From an uncultured Pseudoxanthomonas sp. (lineage in GTDB: Bacteria > Pseudomonadota > Gammaproteobacteria > Xanthomonadales > Xanthomonadaceae): 14,531 bases of DNA. Shown piece after piece: positions 7,488 through 14,531 of the stretch (position 1 is its first letter; each line of letters starts with the position of its first letter). The notes beneath the pieces were generated by a model. It searched no databases. It saw nothing but the letters and a program-made list of their open reading frames with translations, and was not told the origin of the DNA. Position numbers and translations under genes: made by a program. The stretch is from positions 1 through 14,531 of the forward strand of contig NZ_CAMPJD010000070.1 of the NCBI RefSeq assembly GCF_946886695.1, in the 5' to 3' direction.

Positions 7488-8192
7488 ATGACCTTCCGAA
7501 CTTCCTTGGCCCTGTCGGCCGTACTGCTGGTGCTGGCACCCACCGTGCTCGCGCAGGGCAAGAACAAGCCGGCGGCACCCACCGCCAACAAGAAACTCTT
7601 CTGCTGGGAAGAGAAGGGCCAGCGCGTCTGCAGTGATGCGCTGCCGGCCGATGTGGTCAACGCGGCCCGCGACGAGATCAGCGCGACCAGCGGACTGCGC
7701 ACCCGTGGCGTCGCCCGGGCCATGAGCGAAGAGGAGCGCGCCCAGGCGGCCGTCGCGGCCCAGCAGAAGATGATCGATGACGCCGCCTCGGAAATGCGGC
7801 GCCGTACCGATGCCGCCATGCTGATGTCCTACCGCAGCGAAGACGAGTTGCGGCGCGTCTTCAACGAACGCACCGCCATCGTCGACAACAACGTGCGCAC
7901 TGCGCGTTACAACGCGGTCAGCCTGCGCGAAGGCCTTGTCAGCCTGCTGCAGACGGCGGGCGATCAAGAGCTGGCCGGACGTCCGATCCGTGCGGACATG
8001 TCGGCCACCATCCACCAGCGCCATGCCGAGCTGCTGCGCACCCGTCGCCTGCAGCAGAGCTTCGAGGCCCAGCGCGCGCAGCTGGATGTGGAGATCACCG
8101 ATATCCTGCAACGCTACCGCAACATGAAGGGCATCACGGCCGAGGCCGCGGAAGAAGCGGCCACCCCGTCCACGGCACCTGCGCGCAACTGA
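7488..8192 (+). CDS. Hypothetical secreted protein with DUF4124-like N-terminus and coiled-coil body
   Basis: A 234-aa protein of unknown function. It begins with a signal peptide (MTFRTSLALSAVLLVLAPTVLA) with likely cleavage after A22 before QGKNK, so it should be periplasmic or exported. Mature residues ~36-53 (KKLFCWEEKGQRVCSDALP) resemble the start of DUF4124-type modules and hold a Cys pair, C39 and C48, that could form a disulphide. The rest (~75-215) is rich in Glu, Arg, Gln and Ala with heptad-like spacing and is probably alpha-helical or coiled coil; the last ~17 residues are low-complexity (AAEEAATPSTAPARN). ATG 7488 is preceded by AGGGGG at good distance. It follows pyrE by 17 bases, but nothing in it suggests a pyrimidine role. 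A perfect stem-loop lies downstream. Confidence 0.85.
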   Translation: MTFRTSLALSAVLLVLAPTVLAQGKNKPAAPTANKKLFCWEEKGQRVCSDALPADVVNAARDEISATSGLRTRGVARAMSEEERAQAAVAAQQKMIDDAASEMRRRTDAAMLMSYRSEDELRRVFNERTAIVDNNVRTARYNAVSLREGLVSLLQTAGDQELAGRPIRADMSATIHQRHAELLRTRRLQQSFEAQRAQLDVEITDILQRYRNMKGITAEAAEEAATPSTAPARN

Positions 8193-8227
8193 CCCGGCAA
8201 GCCCTTCGGGAACAATGCCCTGGAACG

Positions 8228-8254
8228 ACGACGCCGGGACAGGCCCGGCGTCGT
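8228..8254. terminator. Perfect stem-loop between convergent genes, candidate bidirectional terminator without U-tract
   Basis: ACGACGCCGGG-ACAGG-CCCGGCGTCGT is an 11-bp perfect inverted repeat with a 5-base loop. It lies 35 bases after the stop of the secreted-protein gene (+) and 29 bases beyond the stop of algC (-). Neither side carries a T-run, so classical intrinsic termination is uncertain; it may instead be an RNA 3'-end stabiliser or a terminator needing a factor. Confidence 0.55.
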
Positions 8255-8283
8255 GGTCATGCCCCTCCGCAGCCCTGCGAGCG

Positions 8284-10620
8284 TCAGAACGTCATCGTCA
8301 GTTCCGGGGCCAGCGCCTGCAGGCGGGTGCGGAACTCGGTCTTGATGCGTTCCAGCGCGGCGGTATTGTCGGCTTCGAACCGCAGCACCAGGATCGGCGT
8401 GGTGTTGGAGGCTCGCACCAGGCCCCAGCCGTCGTCCCAGTCGGCGCGCAGGCCATCGATGGTGGACAGGCGCGCACCTTCGAACTCGGCGCCATCCACG
8501 AATCGCTCGACGATGGCGTGCGGCGTGCCTTCATCCACCGCCACCTTGATCTCCGGCGTGGACACGCCATCGGGCAGCTCGGCAAGCACTTCGGACGGGG
8601 TTTCCGCGCGGTTGGCCAGGATCTCCAGCAGGCGCGCGGCGGAATACAGCCCGTCGTCGAAGCCGTACCAGCGTTCCTGGAAGAAGAAGTGGCCGCTCAT
8701 CTCGCCGGCCAGCTCGGCGCCGGTCTCGCGCATCTTGGCCTTGATCAGCGAATGGCCGGTCTTCCACATCATCGGCGTGCCGCCGTGGCGCAACACCCAG
8801 CCCTGCAGCTTTCCGGTGCACTTCACGTCGAAGATGATCAGTGCGCCGGGATTGCGTTCCAGCACATCGGCGGCGAACAGCATCAGCAGCCGATCGGGGA
8901 AGATGATGGCGCCTTCCTTGGTCACCACGCCGAGGCGGTCGCCATCACCGTCGAACGCCAGGCCGATGTCGGCGTCGAAACGCTTCACGGTCTGAATGAG
9001 GTCTTCCAGATTGTGCGGCTCGCTGGGGTCTGGATGGTGGTTGGGGAAGGTGCCGTCCACGTCGCAGTACAGCGGGATGACTTCCGCGCCGATGGCTTCC
9101 AGCAGCTGCGGGGCGATGTCGCCGGCCACGCCGTTGCCGGCGTCCACCACGACTTTCAGCGGACGCTCCAGCTGCACGTCGTCGGCGATGCGCTGGATGT
9201 AGTCGGCCGAGACATCGCGCTGCTGCAGGTCGCCGCGTGCGTTGGCCACGAACAGGCGGTTGTCGCGGATGCGTTCGTACAGGTCGGTGATGGCGTCGCC
9301 GGACAGTGTCTGCCCGCCGACGACGATCTTGAACCCGTTGTAGTCCGGCGGATTGTGGCTGCCGGTGACCGCCACGCTGCTGCCGGTGCGCAGGTGATAG
9401 GCCGCGAAATAGGCGACCGGGGTGGGCGCCAGGCCGATGTCGATGACGTTCCGGCCGGCCTTGCGCAGGCCTTCGATCAGCCCGCCGACCAGGTCCGGGC
9501 CCGAGAGACGGCCGTCGCGGCCCACCACGATGTCGGTCAGGTCCTCGTCGCGCATCACCGAGCCGATGGCCAGGCCGATCAGTTCGGCGACCTCGATGCT
9601 GAGGGACTGCCCGACGATGCCGCGGATGTCGTACGCGCGGAAGATGCCCGCATCCACCTCGACTGTCGCCGAGTCCGCCTTCCGGTAGTCATCCTGTTCG
9701 GAGGATGGGGCCGCCGCGCGATTTCCAGCGGCGGGCAGAGGGTCGCGCATCAGCGCTTCACCCAGTGTGGGTTCATCCGTATCGCTCACCTCTACTCCTT
9801 TCTTGCCAAAACCACCCAGGCGCATCCCGCCGCGAGCGACCAGCACCGACACGACCGCGAGGCCTGCGAGCAGCGCCGCCACGATCATCGCCGGGAGGGC
9901 GCCCAGCCCAAGCGGGCCGGGTTCGCTGACAGGCACCGCCGTCGCCACGCGCAGGCCCGTCTTGCCCACCGCACGCGCCATGCGCTCCGCGCCATCTTCC
10001 AGCCCGCTGTTGCCGCGCTGCTTGACGGAATAGCTCCCTTGCCGCAGCGCGAGATAGCCGCCTTTGGCCAACACCACGCCATCGAAGGCCTGGGTCAGCT
10101 GCGTCAGCGGCAGGCGGACATAGATCACGCCCTGCGGCGCGGGCGCCGCCATGCCGAACGCGGTCTGCTTGCCATCCTTCACCACGCGGGCGGCGATGCC
10201 GTCGCCCTGCATGCCGTCCTCCAGCAGCGCCAGCTTGTTGAAACCGAAAACCGCAGCATCGTCATAGGCCGCCTGCAATGCGCCATCCAGGATCTCGACC
10301 TGCTCCACGCCCGCCCAACCCTCCTTCAGGGCAGCCACGGCGGCGGCGGTATCGTTGGCGGCCAGCGCCGCCTTGACGGGCGCGGATGCCAGACGCTGTT
10401 CGAACTGACGGATCTGCGCCGCATGACTGGCCTGCACGGCCTCGACCGCGCGATCACGGGCCTGTCCGACGTCTTCCAGCAGGCGCGCTTCGCGCCATTG
10501 GCGGACACCACTCCAGGCCAGCAGGGCGGCGAGCAGCGCCAGCAGCACCGCCAGCTTCGGCAGCGCACCGCGCAGGTCGCCCACGGGAATCCGCTTGCGG
10601 CTCTCGTTCGTCGTGTTCAT
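8284..10620 (-). CDS. algC: Phosphomannomutase/phosphoglucomutase with membrane-anchored N-terminal domain (long AlgC)
   Basis: Interconverts hexose-6- and hexose-1-phosphates (mannose, glucose), supplying sugar nucleotides for LPS and exopolysaccharide. The 778-aa protein has two parts. The N-terminal ~275 residues carry a hydrophobic segment (~16-36), a ~200-residue region probably outside the cytoplasm, and a second segment (~240-264). The C-terminal ~455 residues are a full mutase: phosphoserine loop VTGSHNPPDYNG (S421), metal loop DGDGDR (557-562), sugar loop GEMSGH (639-644) and the phosphate-loop region RASNTTP. Long AlgC forms of this layout are known in Pseudomonas. I chose ATG 10620, preceded by GGGGACAAGG; a GTG at 10638 overlapping the dut stop (GTGA) would add six residues. 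A separate XanA-type enzyme may exist elsewhere in this genome, so division of labour is unknown. Confidence 0.93.
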   Translation of the reverse strand: MNTTNESRKRIPVGDLRGALPKLAVLLALLAALLAWSGVRQWREARLLEDVGQARDRAVEAVQASHAAQIRQFEQRLASAPVKAALAANDTAAAVAALKEGWAGVEQVEILDGALQAAYDDAAVFGFNKLALLEDGMQGDGIAARVVKDGKQTAFGMAAPAPQGVIYVRLPLTQLTQAFDGVVLAKGGYLALRQGSYSVKQRGNSGLEDGAERMARAVGKTGLRVATAVPVSEPGPLGLGALPAMIVAALLAGLAVVSVLVARGGMRLGGFGKKGVEVSDTDEPTLGEALMRDPLPAAGNRAAAPSSEQDDYRKADSATVEVDAGIFRAYDIRGIVGQSLSIEVAELIGLAIGSVMRDEDLTDIVVGRDGRLSGPDLVGGLIEGLRKAGRNVIDIGLAPTPVAYFAAYHLRTGSSVAVTGSHNPPDYNGFKIVVGGQTLSGDAITDLYERIRDNRLFVANARGDLQQRDVSADYIQRIADDVQLERPLKVVVDAGNGVAGDIAPQLLEAIGAEVIPLYCDVDGTFPNHHPDPSEPHNLEDLIQTVKRFDADIGLAFDGDGDRLGVVTKEGAIIFPDRLLMLFAADVLERNPGALIIFDVKCTGKLQGWVLRHGGTPMMWKTGHSLIKAKMRETGAELAGEMSGHFFFQERWYGFDDGLYSAARLLEILANRAETPSEVLAELPDGVSTPEIKVAVDEGTPHAIVERFVDGAEFEGARLSTIDGLRADWDDGWGLVRASNTTPILVLRFEADNTAALERIKTEFRTRLQALAPELTMTF

Positions 10621-10634
10621 TGCCTTGTCCCCTG

Positions 10635-11099
10635 TCACCGCACGCCGGTGTGGCCGAAACCACCCGTCCCCCGTGCGCTGTCAGCGAAAGTATCCACCAC
10701 TTGCAGGCTCACGCGCACGACCGGCAGCACCATGACCTGGGCGATGCGGTCGCCGGGCTGGATGGTGAAGGTCTCATGCCCCCGGTTCCACAAGCTGATC
10801 AGCAGCGGGCCCTGGTAGTCCGCATCGATCAGCCCGGTGCCGTTGCCCAGCACGATGCCGTGGCGATGGCCCAGGCCGGAGCGCGGCAGCACCACCGCGC
10901 ACAGCTGCGGGTCACCCAGGTGCAGCGCGATGCCGCTGGGCACCAGCGCCGCGTCGCCAGGCTCGAGCACCAGGGGCGCGTCCAGTGCCGCACGCAGGTC
11001 CATGCCGGCACTGGCCTCGGTGGCGTAGGCCGGCAGCGGCCATTCGTCGCCGAAGCGCGGGTCCAGCAGTTTCACTTCCACGGCCCGGGGTGCACTCAT
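10635..11099 (-). CDS. dut: dUTP diphosphatase (dUTPase)
   Basis: Hydrolyses dUTP to dUMP and pyrophosphate, keeping uracil out of DNA and feeding dTMP synthesis; functions as a trimer in the cytosol. The 154-aa length and all five family motifs fit: AGMDLRA (31-37), [11 protein letters not shown] (71-81), [14 protein letters not shown] (84-97, with the catalytic Asp in the IDADY stretch), PGDRIAQ (115-121) and the C-terminal lid [10 protein letters not shown] (143-152). ATG 11099 overlaps the coaBC stop by four bases (ATGA), and its own stop lies 15 bases before the preferred algC start. coaBC-dut-algC is a gene order shared with Pseudomonas relatives and is almost certainly one transcript here. 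Confidence 0.97.
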   Translation of the reverse strand: MSAPRAVEVKLLDPRFGDEWPLPAYATEASAGMDLRAALDAPLVLEPGDAALVPSGIALHLGDPQLCAVVLPRSGLGHRHGIVLGNGTGLIDADYQGPLLISLWNRGHETFTIQPGDRIAQVMVLPVVRVSLQVVDTFADSARGTGGFGHTGVR

Positions 11100-12307
11100 G
11101 CGTTCAGTCGCTCCACGATCAGGTCGATCAGTTCATCGGCCAGCTGCGTCTTCGGCGCGGAAGCGAAGCCGCGCTCGCCATCCTTCCAGTAGGCCGTCAT
11201 TGCATTCTGGTCGCTCTCGAAACCGCCATCGGCGATGCCCACGCGGTTGGCCACGATCATGTCCAGCCGCTTGGCTTCCAGCTTCCTGCGCGCGTACTCG
11301 GCCACGTTGTTGGTCTCGGCGGCAAAGCCGACCACCAGCTTCAGCGCCTGCGTCTGCGCGGCGACCTCGGCAAGGATGTCGGGCGTGCGCACCAGGTCCA
11401 GCGCCAGCGATTCGCTGGACTTCTTGATCTTGTTGGCGGCCGGCTCGCGCGGGGTGTAGTCGGCCACGGCAGCGGCTCCGATGTAGATGTCGGCCGGCAA
11501 GGCAGCGAACACCGCCCGGTGCATCTGCGCGGCCGAACGCACGTCCACGCGCGCGACACCTGCCGGCGTGGCCAACTGCACGGGCCCGGCGATCAGGGTG
11601 ACGCTGGCGCCACGGCGCGCAGCGCTGGCGGCAACCGCGAACCCCATCTTGCCGCTGCTGCGGTTGCCCAGGTAGCGCACGGGATCCAGGTCTTCATAGG
11701 TGGGGCCAGCGCTGACCACCACGTTGAGCCCGGCAAGATCCTGCGACACCGTCGTGGCGTTGATGGTCGCGCCGGCCAATGCCGCCACGATCTCCTCCGG
11801 CTCGGCCAGGCGGCCGGGACCGGACTCGCCCTCGGCCAGCGGGCCGTCGTTCGGCCCGATCACCTGTACGCCGCGTTCGCGCAGCGTGGCCAGATTGGCC
11901 TGGGTGGCGGGGTGCTGCCACATGCGGTGGTTCATCGCCGGCGCGATCATGATCGGCGCGGTCGTGGCCAGGCACAGCGTGGCCACCAGATCGTCGGCCA
12001 GCCCATGTGCCAGGCGCGCCATCAGGTCGGCCGTGGCCGGCGCGATGACGACGCGATCGGCCCAGCGGGCCAGCTCGATGTGGCCCATTGCCTGCTCGGC
12101 CGCGCCATCCCACAGCGTGGTGCGGGTCGGTTGGCCGGACAACGCCTGGAAGCTCAGCGGCGTCACGAACTGCTGCGCACCCGCCGTCATCGCGACCTGC
12201 ACCTCGGCCCCGGCATCGCGCAGCCGGCGCACGAGTTCCAGCGCCTTGTAGGCGGCAATCCCGCCGCCCACGCACACCAGCAGGCGCTGTCCTGCCAGGT
12301 CACGCAT
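11096..12307 (-). CDS. coaBC: Bifunctional phosphopantothenoylcysteine decarboxylase / phosphopantothenate-cysteine ligase
   Basis: Two steps of CoA synthesis: CoaB joins 4'-phosphopantothenate and cysteine using CTP, and CoaC (flavin) decarboxylates the product to 4'-phosphopantetheine. The 403-aa protein has CoaC at ~1-185, with [19 protein letters not shown], the active-site His in [11 protein letters not shown] (H76) and substrate clamp PAMNHRMW (123-130). CoaB at ~192-400 has [24 protein letters not shown] (read in two parts, ~200-223), AADIY-like core AAAVADYTP and NKIKKSSE. Where E. coli Dfp has the reactive Cys in ACGD, this protein reads AEGE (Glu at ~159). ATG 12307 has GGAG eight bases upstream; GTG 12325 in frame would add six residues. 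It is divergent from radC and overlaps dut by four bases. Confidence 0.95.
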   Translation of the reverse strand: MRDLAGQRLLVCVGGGIAAYKALELVRRLRDAGAEVQVAMTAGAQQFVTPLSFQALSGQPTRTTLWDGAAEQAMGHIELARWADRVVIAPATADLMARLAHGLADDLVATLCLATTAPIMIAPAMNHRMWQHPATQANLATLRERGVQVIGPNDGPLAEGESGPGRLAEPEEIVAALAGATINATTVSQDLAGLNVVVSAGPTYEDLDPVRYLGNRSSGKMGFAVAASAARRGASVTLIAGPVQLATPAGVARVDVRSAAQMHRAVFAALPADIYIGAAAVADYTPREPAANKIKKSSESLALDLVRTPDILAEVAAQTQALKLVVGFAAETNNVAEYARRKLEAKRLDMIVANRVGIADGGFESDQNAMTAYWKDGERGFASAPKTQLADELIDLIVERLNA

Positions 12308-12421
12308 CTTGTCCGCTCCGCTCACGTCGGCCCGTTCCTACGTCCATACAGGCGATTAGCTTACCCGAACGCCCCCCTTCGCCCGATGCACGCCAAGCGT
12401 CCGGCGGTCGATGCTGTCGCC

Positions 12422-13096
12422 ATGCACATCCGCGACTGGCCCCACGACGAACGTCCCCGCGAGAAGCTGCTCGCCCGCGGCCCCGCAAGCCTCAGCAACG
12501 CCGAGGTGCTCGCCATCTTCCTGGGCTCCGGCCTGCGCGGACGCGACGCCGTCGCCACCGCGCGCGAACTGCTCACCATCCATGGCCCGCTGCGTGCCCT
12601 GCTGGAGCGTCCACCGGCCGAACTGATGGCGCTGCCGGGCCTGGGACCCGCCCGCGCTTGTGCCCTGGCGGCGGCACTGGAACTGGGCACCCGCCTGCTT
12701 CACGCCGCCCTTGAGCGGGGCGACGCCATCGGCGATCCGGAGGCCGCCGGGCGCTACTTCGCCCAGCGCTTGCGTGGCCGCCAGCACGAGGTGTTCGCGG
12801 CCCTGTTCCTCGATACACGGCATCGCGTACTGGCGTTCGAGGAGCTGTTCCAGGGCTCGGTGGACAGCGCCGAGGTCCATCCGCGCGAAGTGGCCCGTCG
12901 CGCACTGGCAATGAACGCAACCGCCCTGATCGTCGGCCACAACCATCCCTCAGGCAGTGCAGAACCCTCGGCCGCCGATCGCGCCGTGACCCAGCGCCTG
13001 AAACAGGCGCTGGCGCTGGTGGATGTCCGGTTGCTGGACCACTTCGTGATTGGTGACGGACCGCCCCAGTCGATGGCGGCGCGCGGATGGGTCTGA
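12422..13096 (+). CDS. radC: RadC family protein (JAB/MPN domain)
   Basis: A 224-aa RadC/YkfG-type protein, long named for DNA repair though its biochemical role is unsettled. The N-terminal ~90 residues include a helix-hairpin-helix-like turn (ALPGLGPARA, 70-79). The C-terminal half is the JAB/MPN metalloprotease-like domain with E123 (QHEVF), the H-x-H pair H173/H175 in GHNHPSG, and D186 in PSAADR, so the metal site looks intact. I chose ATG 12422 because the protein then begins IRDWPHDERPREKLL like known RadC and has the usual length; an in-frame ATG at 12386 would add 12 residues. Ribosome-binding sites are weak at both. Divergence from coaBC is a conserved arrangement. argS follows after 87 bases. 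Confidence 0.95.
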   Translation: MHIRDWPHDERPREKLLARGPASLSNAEVLAIFLGSGLRGRDAVATARELLTIHGPLRALLERPPAELMALPGLGPARACALAAALELGTRLLHAALERGDAIGDPEAAGRYFAQRLRGRQHEVFAALFLDTRHRVLAFEELFQGSVDSAEVHPREVARRALAMNATALIVGHNHPSGSAEPSAADRAVTQRLKQALALVDVRLLDHFVIGDGPPQSMAARGWV

Positions 13097-13146
13097 GGAT
13101 CACCTTCGCTGAACCACGCCGATCCCACGCAATGGACCGGAAAACC

Positions 13147-13152
13147 TAGAAT
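13147..13152 (+). promoter_or_regulatory. Possible -10 element for argS
   Basis: TAGAAT matches the sigma70 -10 consensus at 5/6 and stands 31 bases before the GTG start of argS, implying a leader of about 25 bases. No recognisable -35 lies 16-18 bp upstream, so this is a weak call from position and a single hexamer. Confidence 0.3.
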
Positions 13153-13183
13153 AGGCGGTTCCCACGCACCAAGACGGTTCTCC

Positions 13184-14531
13184 GTGAAAGCTTCCCTCCG
13201 CGCCTTGATCGCCCAGGGCATCGACGCCCTGCGCTCCGCCGGCACCCTGCCCGCCGATGCCGCCACGCCCGACTTCGTGGTCGAACGCCCGAAGACGCGC
13301 GAGCATGGCGATTTCGCCACCAACGCCGCCATGCAGCTGGCCAAGGCCGCGCGCAGCAATCCGCGCGCCATCGCCACGGCCCTTGTGACCGCGCTGCCGG
13401 CGAGCGACGACGTGGCGAAGGTCGAGATCGCCGGCCCCGGCTTCATCAACTTCCACCTGAGCCCCGGCGCCTATCAGCGCGAAGTGGCCACCGCGCTGGC
13501 GCAGGGCGCCGCCTACGGTCGCAACGACAGCGGCGGCGGCCGCACGGTGGGCGTGGAGTACGTATCGGCCAACCCGACCGGACCGCTGCATGTCGGCCAT
13601 GGTCGCGCAGGTGCGATCGGTGACTGCATCGCCCGTGTGTTGGCCGCCAACGGCTGGAACACCAAACGCGAGTTCTACTACAACGACGCCGGCGTGCAGA
13701 TCGACAACCTGGCCAAGTCCACCCAGGCGCGTGCGCTGGGCAAGTCGCCGGACAGCGAAGGCTGGCCGGAAGACGGCTATCGCGGCGACTACATCGCCGA
13801 CGTGGCGCAGGCCTACCTCAACGGCGATTCGGTCGAGGTGGAAGGCCACGTCGTCACCGGCGAGAAGGATCCCCAGGACCTGGATGCCATCCGCCGCTTC
13901 GCCGTGGCCTACCTGCGCCGCGAACAGAACCTGGACCTGGCCGCGTTCGGCGTGTCGTTCGACCGCTACTTCCTGGAAAGCTCGCTGTACTCGGACCGGA
14001 AAGTGGAAGAGACCGTGAGCAAGCTGATCGCCTCCGGCCACACATACGAGGAAGGCGGCGCGTTGTGGCTGAAGTCCACCGACTTCGGCGACGACAAGGA
14101 CCGCGTGATGCGCAAGTCCGATGGCACGTACACCTACTTCGTGCCGGACGTGGCCTACCACCTCAGCAAGTGGCAGCGCGGCTACCAGCGCGCCATCACC
14201 GAGCTTGGCGCCGACCACCACGGCTCGCTGGCGCGCGTGAAAGCCGGCCTGCAGGCGCTGGGCGAAGGCATTCCCGCCGGATATCCCGAGTACGTGCTGC
14301 ACCAGATGGTCACGGTGATGCGTGGCGGCGAGGAAGTGAAACTGTCCAAGCGTGCCGGCAGCTACTTCACCCTGCGTGACCTGATCGAGGAAACCAGCGC
14401 CGATGCGACGCGCTGGTTCCTGATCGCGCGCAAGCCGGATTCCCAGCTGACATTCGACATCGACCTGGCGCGCCAGCAGAGCAACGACAACCCGGTGTTC
14501 TACGTGCAGTACGCGCATGCCCGCGTGTGCA
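13184..14531 (+). CDS. argS: Arginyl-tRNA synthetase, 3' end beyond the window
   Basis: Class I synthetase that charges tRNA-Arg, needing the tRNA for arginine activation. The reading frame is open from GTG 13184 to the last base, giving 449 residues of an expected ~560. Residues 1-~110 form the ArgRS-specific N-terminal (Add1) domain, with [20 protein letters not shown] (31-50) and GPGFINFHL (84-92). The HIGH motif is HVGH (136-139) within [14 protein letters not shown]. The KMSKS counterpart reads KLSK (386-389), followed by [14 protein letters not shown], as is usual for this family. The GTG start is supported by the N-terminus [15 protein letters not shown], which matches relatives; upstream AGACGG is a weak ribosome-binding site. 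The C-terminal anticodon-binding domain is mostly missing only because the window ends. Confidence 0.96.
   Translation, partial: MKASLRALIAQGIDALRSAGTLPADAATPDFVVERPKTREHGDFATNAAMQLAKAARSNPRAIATALVTALPASDDVAKVEIAGPGFINFHLSPGAYQREVATALAQGAAYGRNDSGGGRTVGVEYVSANPTGPLHVGHGRAGAIGDCIARVLAANGWNTKREFYYNDAGVQIDNLAKSTQARALGKSPDSEGWPEDGYRGDYIADVAQAYLNGDSVEVEGHVVTGEKDPQDLDAIRRFAVAYLRREQNLDLAAFGVSFDRYFLESSLYSDRKVEETVSKLIASGHTYEEGGALWLKSTDFGDDKDRVMRKSDGTYTYFVPDVAYHLSKWQRGYQRAITELGADHHGSLARVKAGLQALGEGIPAGYPEYVLHQMVTVMRGGEEVKLSKRAGSYFTLRDLIEETSADATRWFLIARKPDSQLTFDIDLARQQSNDNPVFYVQYAHARVC

Noticed and set aside
8215..10818. An 867-codon open frame on the plus strand opposite algC
   Set aside because: It is fully antisense to a gene with all mutase motifs. 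Its His/Gln/Ala/Arg-rich composition with no recognisable domain is typical of the mirror frame of a high-GC gene.
10985..12421. Open frame extending radC upstream by ~480 codons across coaBC and dut
   Set aside because: Only the last 224 residues resemble RadC. The upstream part is antisense to coaBC and low in recognisable structure, so this is not a fusion protein.

Overview
This window looks like conserved chromosomal core from a high-GC gammaproteobacterium, most likely of the Xanthomonadaceae/Lysobacteraceae (Xanthomonas, Stenotrophomonas, Pseudoxanthomonas and relatives). The evidence is protein similarity recognised by eye together with gene order: tyrS divergent from an OapA-like M23 peptidase followed by anmK; crc/xth-type nuclease beside pyrE; and radC divergent from coaBC-dut-algC. 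Species cannot be settled from sequence reading alone. Thirteen protein genes are supported: twelve complete, and argS running off the right edge. I see no tRNA or rRNA gene, insertion sequence, prophage, CRISPR array or clear sign of recent transfer.

Layout. Bases 1-249 are non-coding. They hold a strong leftward promoter of stable-RNA type (TTGACG, 16 bp, CATAAT, A-tract upstream, GC-rich discriminator) that probably drives an rRNA operon lying outside the window. tyrS (-) is followed across a divergent gap by the M23 peptidase (+), which has its own promoter with a palindrome in the spacer and ends at a textbook intrinsic terminator. anmK (+) starts only 19 bases after that terminator. Converging on it is a leftward run xthA > ampG > small ribbon-helix-helix-like gene. 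Divergent from xthA are pyrE and a small secreted protein (+). A perfect 11-bp stem-loop separates these from the leftward group coaBC > dut > algC, whose genes are tightly coupled. radC (+) and argS (+) close the window.

How the genes fit together. M23 endopeptidase, anhydro-MurNAc kinase (AnmK) and AmpG permease form a loose peptidoglycan remodelling and recycling neighbourhood around 1.6-5.9 kb: wall cutting, import of anhydro-muropeptides, and return of anhMurNAc to metabolism. pyrE and dut are pyrimidine-nucleotide genes, coaBC makes 4'-phosphopantetheine for CoA, and algC makes sugar-1-phosphates for surface polysaccharides. xthA and radC are DNA-repair-family genes. tyrS and argS charge tRNAs.

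I do not see an obviously novel multi-gene system. The best second-look items are: Glu at the CoaC position where E. coli Dfp has its active-site Cys; a Crc-positional, Crc-similar nuclease that keeps its catalytic residues; the palindrome inside the M23 promoter; the membrane-anchored sensor-like N-terminus of AlgC; the orphan DNA-binding-like small protein next to ampG; and anmK starting almost on top of a terminator.
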